Shown piece by piece: positions 50,705 to 52,749 of a stretch of DNA of 52,749 nucleotides. Origin of the DNA: a virus. Below the pieces are notes generated by a model. The model saw only the letters and a program-made list of their open reading frames with translations, searched no databases and was not told the origin of the DNA. The position numbers were made by a program, and so were the translations under genes. The stretch covers positions 1-52,749 of IMG/VR virus record IMGVR_UViG_3300042463_000293; one strand, written 5' to 3'. How positions within the stretch are numbered: the first letter of the stretch is position 1; each line of letters starts with the position of its first letter.

Positions 50705-51334
50705 TTAATTAATAAATTCTACTGTTTCATCTTCAGGTATTGCTATTGTAAAATCAATATTTACTTGAGCTTTAAATGGAGTAGCTGCTGCCATTACTAA
50801 AGTATACCAATGATCTTGTATAGTACTAATTGTATTATCATCTGCTATAAGAGCATTTGTTGTTGAAATTAAATTACCTGCATTATTAGCTACTAAAACA
50901 TTAAAGTTCATTGCAGAAGCAACAGTGTCATATATATTAGTATTTTCTGCTAAGATTACTGTATCTTCTCTTACTCTAAATGAAGTATTAGAACCTGAAA
51001 CAACTCCAATAAGAAGAGCATATGAACTTGAACCTGCAAGGTCAGCAATACCTTGTATTCTATATCTTTTAAGTACAGTACCATTTTTCTTAGTTATTGT
51101 ACCACCTATTGCAGTCATAGTAGCTTGAACGTTTGGTTCAATTGAACCTTGTATAAAAGTTACTGAAGGATCTGAAACTACAGCAGCAAAGTCAGCAACT
51201 GAAATAGTACCAGCTAAGTAGTCATCATCTCTACGTCCATCTTTAAGACCTAATGGTATTACTGTTTTAGTAGTATCAACAGTACTTACTATTCTCTTAC
51301 CTTTAATCCAACTTATAAAATTTAATATATCCAT
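50705..51334 (-). CDS. Compact beta fibre protein with type-A docking stub
   Basis: In this 209-aa protein the first ~50 residues (MDILNFISWIKGKRIVSTVD, then a DGRRDDDYLAGTISVADFAA stretch) are nearly the same as in the 179-aa protein downstream of it in coordinates (starting at 51899). Then comes a single ~150-residue beta domain (RYRIQGIADLAGSSSYALLI, then HWYTLVMAAATPFKAQVNID). It is likely a small fibre tip or cap. It lies 25 nt after the 179-aa gene and 15 nt before the 42-aa gene. No enzyme motif. Confidence 0.65.
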   Translation of the reverse strand: MDILNFISWIKGKRIVSTVDTTKTVIPLGLKDGRRDDDYLAGTISVADFAAVVSDPSVTFIQGSIEPNVQATMTAIGGTITKKNGTVLKRYRIQGIADLAGSSSYALLIGVVSGSNTSFRVREDTVILAENTNIYDTVASAMNFNVLVANNAGNLISTTNALIADDNTISTIQDHWYTLVMAAATPFKAQVNIDFTIAIPEDETVEFIN

Positions 51335-51359
51335 GTTATTTATTTTTTATTTTTATTTA

Positions 51360-51899
51360 TTAATTAATTGTGTATAGTTCAAAGTATACATACAATGCAC
51401 CATTCCAGTTATTAACTCCAGCTATTGCAGGATTTGCATTATAAAAATTAAAATCTAATCCAGTTGTAGCTCCTGTAGCAATTAAGTGTGGAATAGCATT
51501 GTCAGTTATAGTGTTTTTGTAATATACAGAATACTGTACATATATATTATCTCTATTGGCTAAAGTAAGATCTAAATCTAAATTATCAATTGTGAAAGAT
51601 ACTGAAGTAGCATAAGCTGGATCAGGAGTTAAAGGAGCAGATGATCCCATATTAAGAATATCAATAATACCACGGGGAGTATCTACTGTTACAACACTAG
51701 TAATTGCCATGTCTAACTCATAATGTTTAGTATTACCAATATTACCTGATTGTACTGCATCATTTAATGTCATTGCTACTGTAAGATACTTGTCATCTCT
51801 TTTTCTTGAAGGCGCACCTACAGCAACTAGAGATCCATCTGGAGGTGTAGTAGTTACACGCTTAGCTTTGATCCAGGAAATAAAATTTAAAATGTCCAT
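51360..51899 (-). CDS. Compact beta fibre protein with type-A docking stub
   Basis: This 179-aa protein begins MDILNFISWIKAKRVTTTPP followed by a KRDDKYLTVAMTLNDAV segment, the type-A docking stub shared with the 209-aa and, more loosely, the 452-aa protein. The distal ~125 residues are a different beta domain (YATSVSFTIDNLDLDLTLAN, then NIYVQYSVYYKNTITDNAIP). It is the first fibre gene after the terminator at 51955-51981 and so may be first in the fibre transcript. The leader is A/T only (TATATATATA). Confidence 0.65.
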   Translation of the reverse strand: MDILNFISWIKAKRVTTTPPDGSLVAVGAPSRKRDDKYLTVAMTLNDAVQSGNIGNTKHYELDMAITSVVTVDTPRGIIDILNMGSSAPLTPDPAYATSVSFTIDNLDLDLTLANRDNIYVQYSVYYKNTITDNAIPHLIATGATTGLDFNFYNANPAIAGVNNWNGALYVYFELYTIN

Positions 51900-51954
51900 G
51901 ATTATTTATTTTATATATATATACTATAATATACAAAAAAGTTTTATAAAAACA

Positions 51955-51981
51955 AAATCCCAGAAAATTAATCTGGGATTT
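51955..51981 (-). terminator. Intrinsic terminator ahead of the fibre island
   Basis: A perfect 10-bp stem (AAATCCCAGA/TCTGGGATTT) has a 7-nt loop and is followed on the minus strand by TTTTGTTTTT. It separates the DUF3310/lipoprotein unit from the fibre island. About 75 nt between it and the stop at 52058 hold nothing that I recognise. Confidence 0.8.
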
Positions 51982-52057
51982 CCTTACCTAATGTGTAAAA
52001 ATTAACAGCCTAACAGAGAATTATAGCCTTAAGTTATTGCAATGTATAAATAATATT

Positions 52058-52282
52058 TTAATTAACTATACTTCTTAATTTTTTATTTTTAAATTTTTTT
52101 GATTTATGTATACTTCTTCTAGCTGAAGCCCTTGCTTTATTCATTTGTTTTTTAACTCTAAGGTCTTCTTTATATACAAGTTTATTACGCATTGCTACAT
52201 CATCATTATGACTCCCACCTTGATTATAGTTAGGACCAGATGTTGCACATGAATACAATAATAATATCAAAATCCATTTCAT
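52058..52282 (-). CDS. Small basic lipoprotein
   Basis: This 74-aa protein has a lipoprotein-type signal MKWILILLLYSCATSG, with the lipobox LYSC and modified Cys at position 12. After a short linker with an NQGGSHND motif, the mature part is very basic and helical (VKKQMNKARASARRSIHKSK, then KKFKNKKLRS). An outer-membrane anchored small protein could act in superinfection exclusion or as an o-spanin, but the lysis module is 14 kb away. It is coupled to the DUF3310 gene by an ATGA overlap. Confidence 0.6.
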   Translation of the reverse strand: MKWILILLLYSCATSGPNYNQGGSHNDDVAMRNKLVYKEDLRVKKQMNKARASARRSIHKSKKFKNKKLRSIVN

Positions 52283-52716
52283 TTTTTCAGTTCAGTTATT
52301 CTTCTTTTTAAATATACTTCAGCTTTTTCCAGATCCTCTAACTCTTTAGTAGCATCTTTCTTTCCAGCTCTTGCTATGTACTTAATTACATTACCTAAGT
52401 AAAAGTCTTTATCTAATCCCCATGCCTCAAGCACATTGAACACTTCATAAGGATTATTAGGACCACCATAATGAGCTGGCCTTAACGGATAAGGTTTAGC
52501 ATTTAAATCTGGTAATGTAACTGCTTTAGGTTTTGCTCCTGCAAAAGAATCTTTTCTGATATAATCTTTATACATTTCTTGGCTTTTATTTGCAGCAAGT
52601 TCAGCCATAATCTTTAAACTTTTAGTATATGTATTAGATGTCTCAGGTTTTCCTACCATCCTTTTATAATCATCACAAATTAAAGGGCTCATCTTACCAA
52701 ACAATTGCAATGTCAT
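52279..52716 (-). CDS. DUF3310 protein
   Basis: This protein has a C-terminal DUF3310 domain of about 65 residues: HYGGPNNPYEVFNVLEAWGL, then LGNVIKYIARAGKKDATKEL, then EDLEKAEVYLKRRI. DUF3310 is frequent in phages, sometimes fused to a nucleotide kinase. The role is not established; a link to nucleotide metabolism is suggested by fusions. The N-terminal ~85 residues are not recognised. I prefer the ATG at 52716; a GTG at 52722 is also possible. It overlaps the stop of the upstream partial gene by about 23 nt. Confidence 0.8.
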   Translation of the reverse strand: MTLQLFGKMSPLICDDYKRMVGKPETSNTYTKSLKIMAELAANKSQEMYKDYIRKDSFAGAKPKAVTLPDLNAKPYPLRPAHYGGPNNPYEVFNVLEAWGLDKDFYLGNVIKYIARAGKKDATKELEDLEKAEVYLKRRITELKK

Positions 52717-52749
52717 ATTCACTTACCATCAACTTGATGCCTCCATCAA
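52694..52749 (-). CDS. 3' end of an unidentified gene, truncated by window edge
   Basis: Only 17 codons and the stop are visible (DGGIKLMVSEYDIAIVW then TAA). The other two frames have early stops in this short stretch. The overlap with the DUF3310 start suggests one operon. Too little is present to identify it. Confidence 0.5.
   Translation of the reverse strand, partial: DGGIKLMVSEYDIAIVW

Noticed and set aside
1-52749. Stop-codon reassignment, known in some Crassvirales
   Set aside because: Genes are long and intact under the standard code. TAG ends the 112-aa (21610) and 209-aa (22334) genes right before the next start, and reading through gives further TAGs.
1-52749. tRNA genes, CRISPR arrays, insertion sequences or integrase sites
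   Set aside because: No cloverleaf with a TTCRA arm, no spaced direct repeats and no transposase or recombinase motifs were seen on either strand.

Overview
This window looks like the structural half of a crAss-like phage genome (order Crassvirales, tailed podovirus-like phages of Bacteroidales hosts). The evidence is a crAss-type major capsid protein, a long portal protein, a large terminase subunit, small HU/IHF-like genes, a very large tail protein, and tail-protein repeat families common in Bacteroidetes phages. The DNA is AT-rich. Start codons are preceded by A/T-rich leaders without Shine-Dalgarno sites, as is usual in Bacteroidetes and their phages. Every gene I accept lies on the minus strand, so the window is best read from right (52749) to left (1). 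The standard bacterial code works throughout: TAA, TGA and TAG all serve as stops.

Layout in transcription order. (1) 52749-52058: the end of an unidentified gene, a DUF3310 protein and a small basic lipoprotein, then a terminator. (2) 51899-37689: a 14-kb island of putative tail-fibre/adhesin genes, many alternating with small, mostly acidic proteins. At least three families of conserved N-terminal stubs are each joined to unrelated distal domains (beta-helix, YadA-like head repeats, compact beta domains). (3) 37686-35349: a lysis module with a GH24 lysozyme, a holin candidate, a membrane coiled-coil protein, a YiiX-like permuted NlpC/P60 protein and a YkuD-like L,D-transpeptidase-fold protein. 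(4) 35230-30087: small conserved genes including an IHF-like protein, a Zn-cluster protein and a PD-(D/E)XK nuclease, leading into the large terminase. (5) 30080-23207: portal, scaffold candidate, major capsid protein and a further conserved protein. (6) 23154-20408: six consecutive small basic proteins carrying a repeated x-x-G-G motif, several resembling small domains known from cyanophages and giant viruses. (7) 20404-17239: virion proteins, including a very well expressed-looking 438-aa protein and a DUF5856-like four-helix protein. A possible frameshift sits at 20285-20404. (8) 17219-11722: Cys-rich and repeat-containing fibre-like proteins. (9) 11558-3983: the head-tail connector/tail genes and a 1762-aa tail protein. 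(10) 3983-1: two large proteins with the same GG motif, candidates for ejected cargo proteins. The last one runs off the window.

Transcription units are separated by compact terminator-promoter junctions (around 11.6, 35.3 and 47.2 kb). Two further GC-rich hairpins directly follow the two genes that look most highly expressed (438-aa protein and major capsid protein), with little or no room for a new promoter. They probably act as partial terminators that set stoichiometry.

The two observations that seem most worth following are the shared (M)xxGG motif linking eight proteins at two separate loci, and the modular adhesin island with three interchangeable docking stubs and interleaved small partner proteins. 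All family names come from motif recognition by eye; no database search was run.
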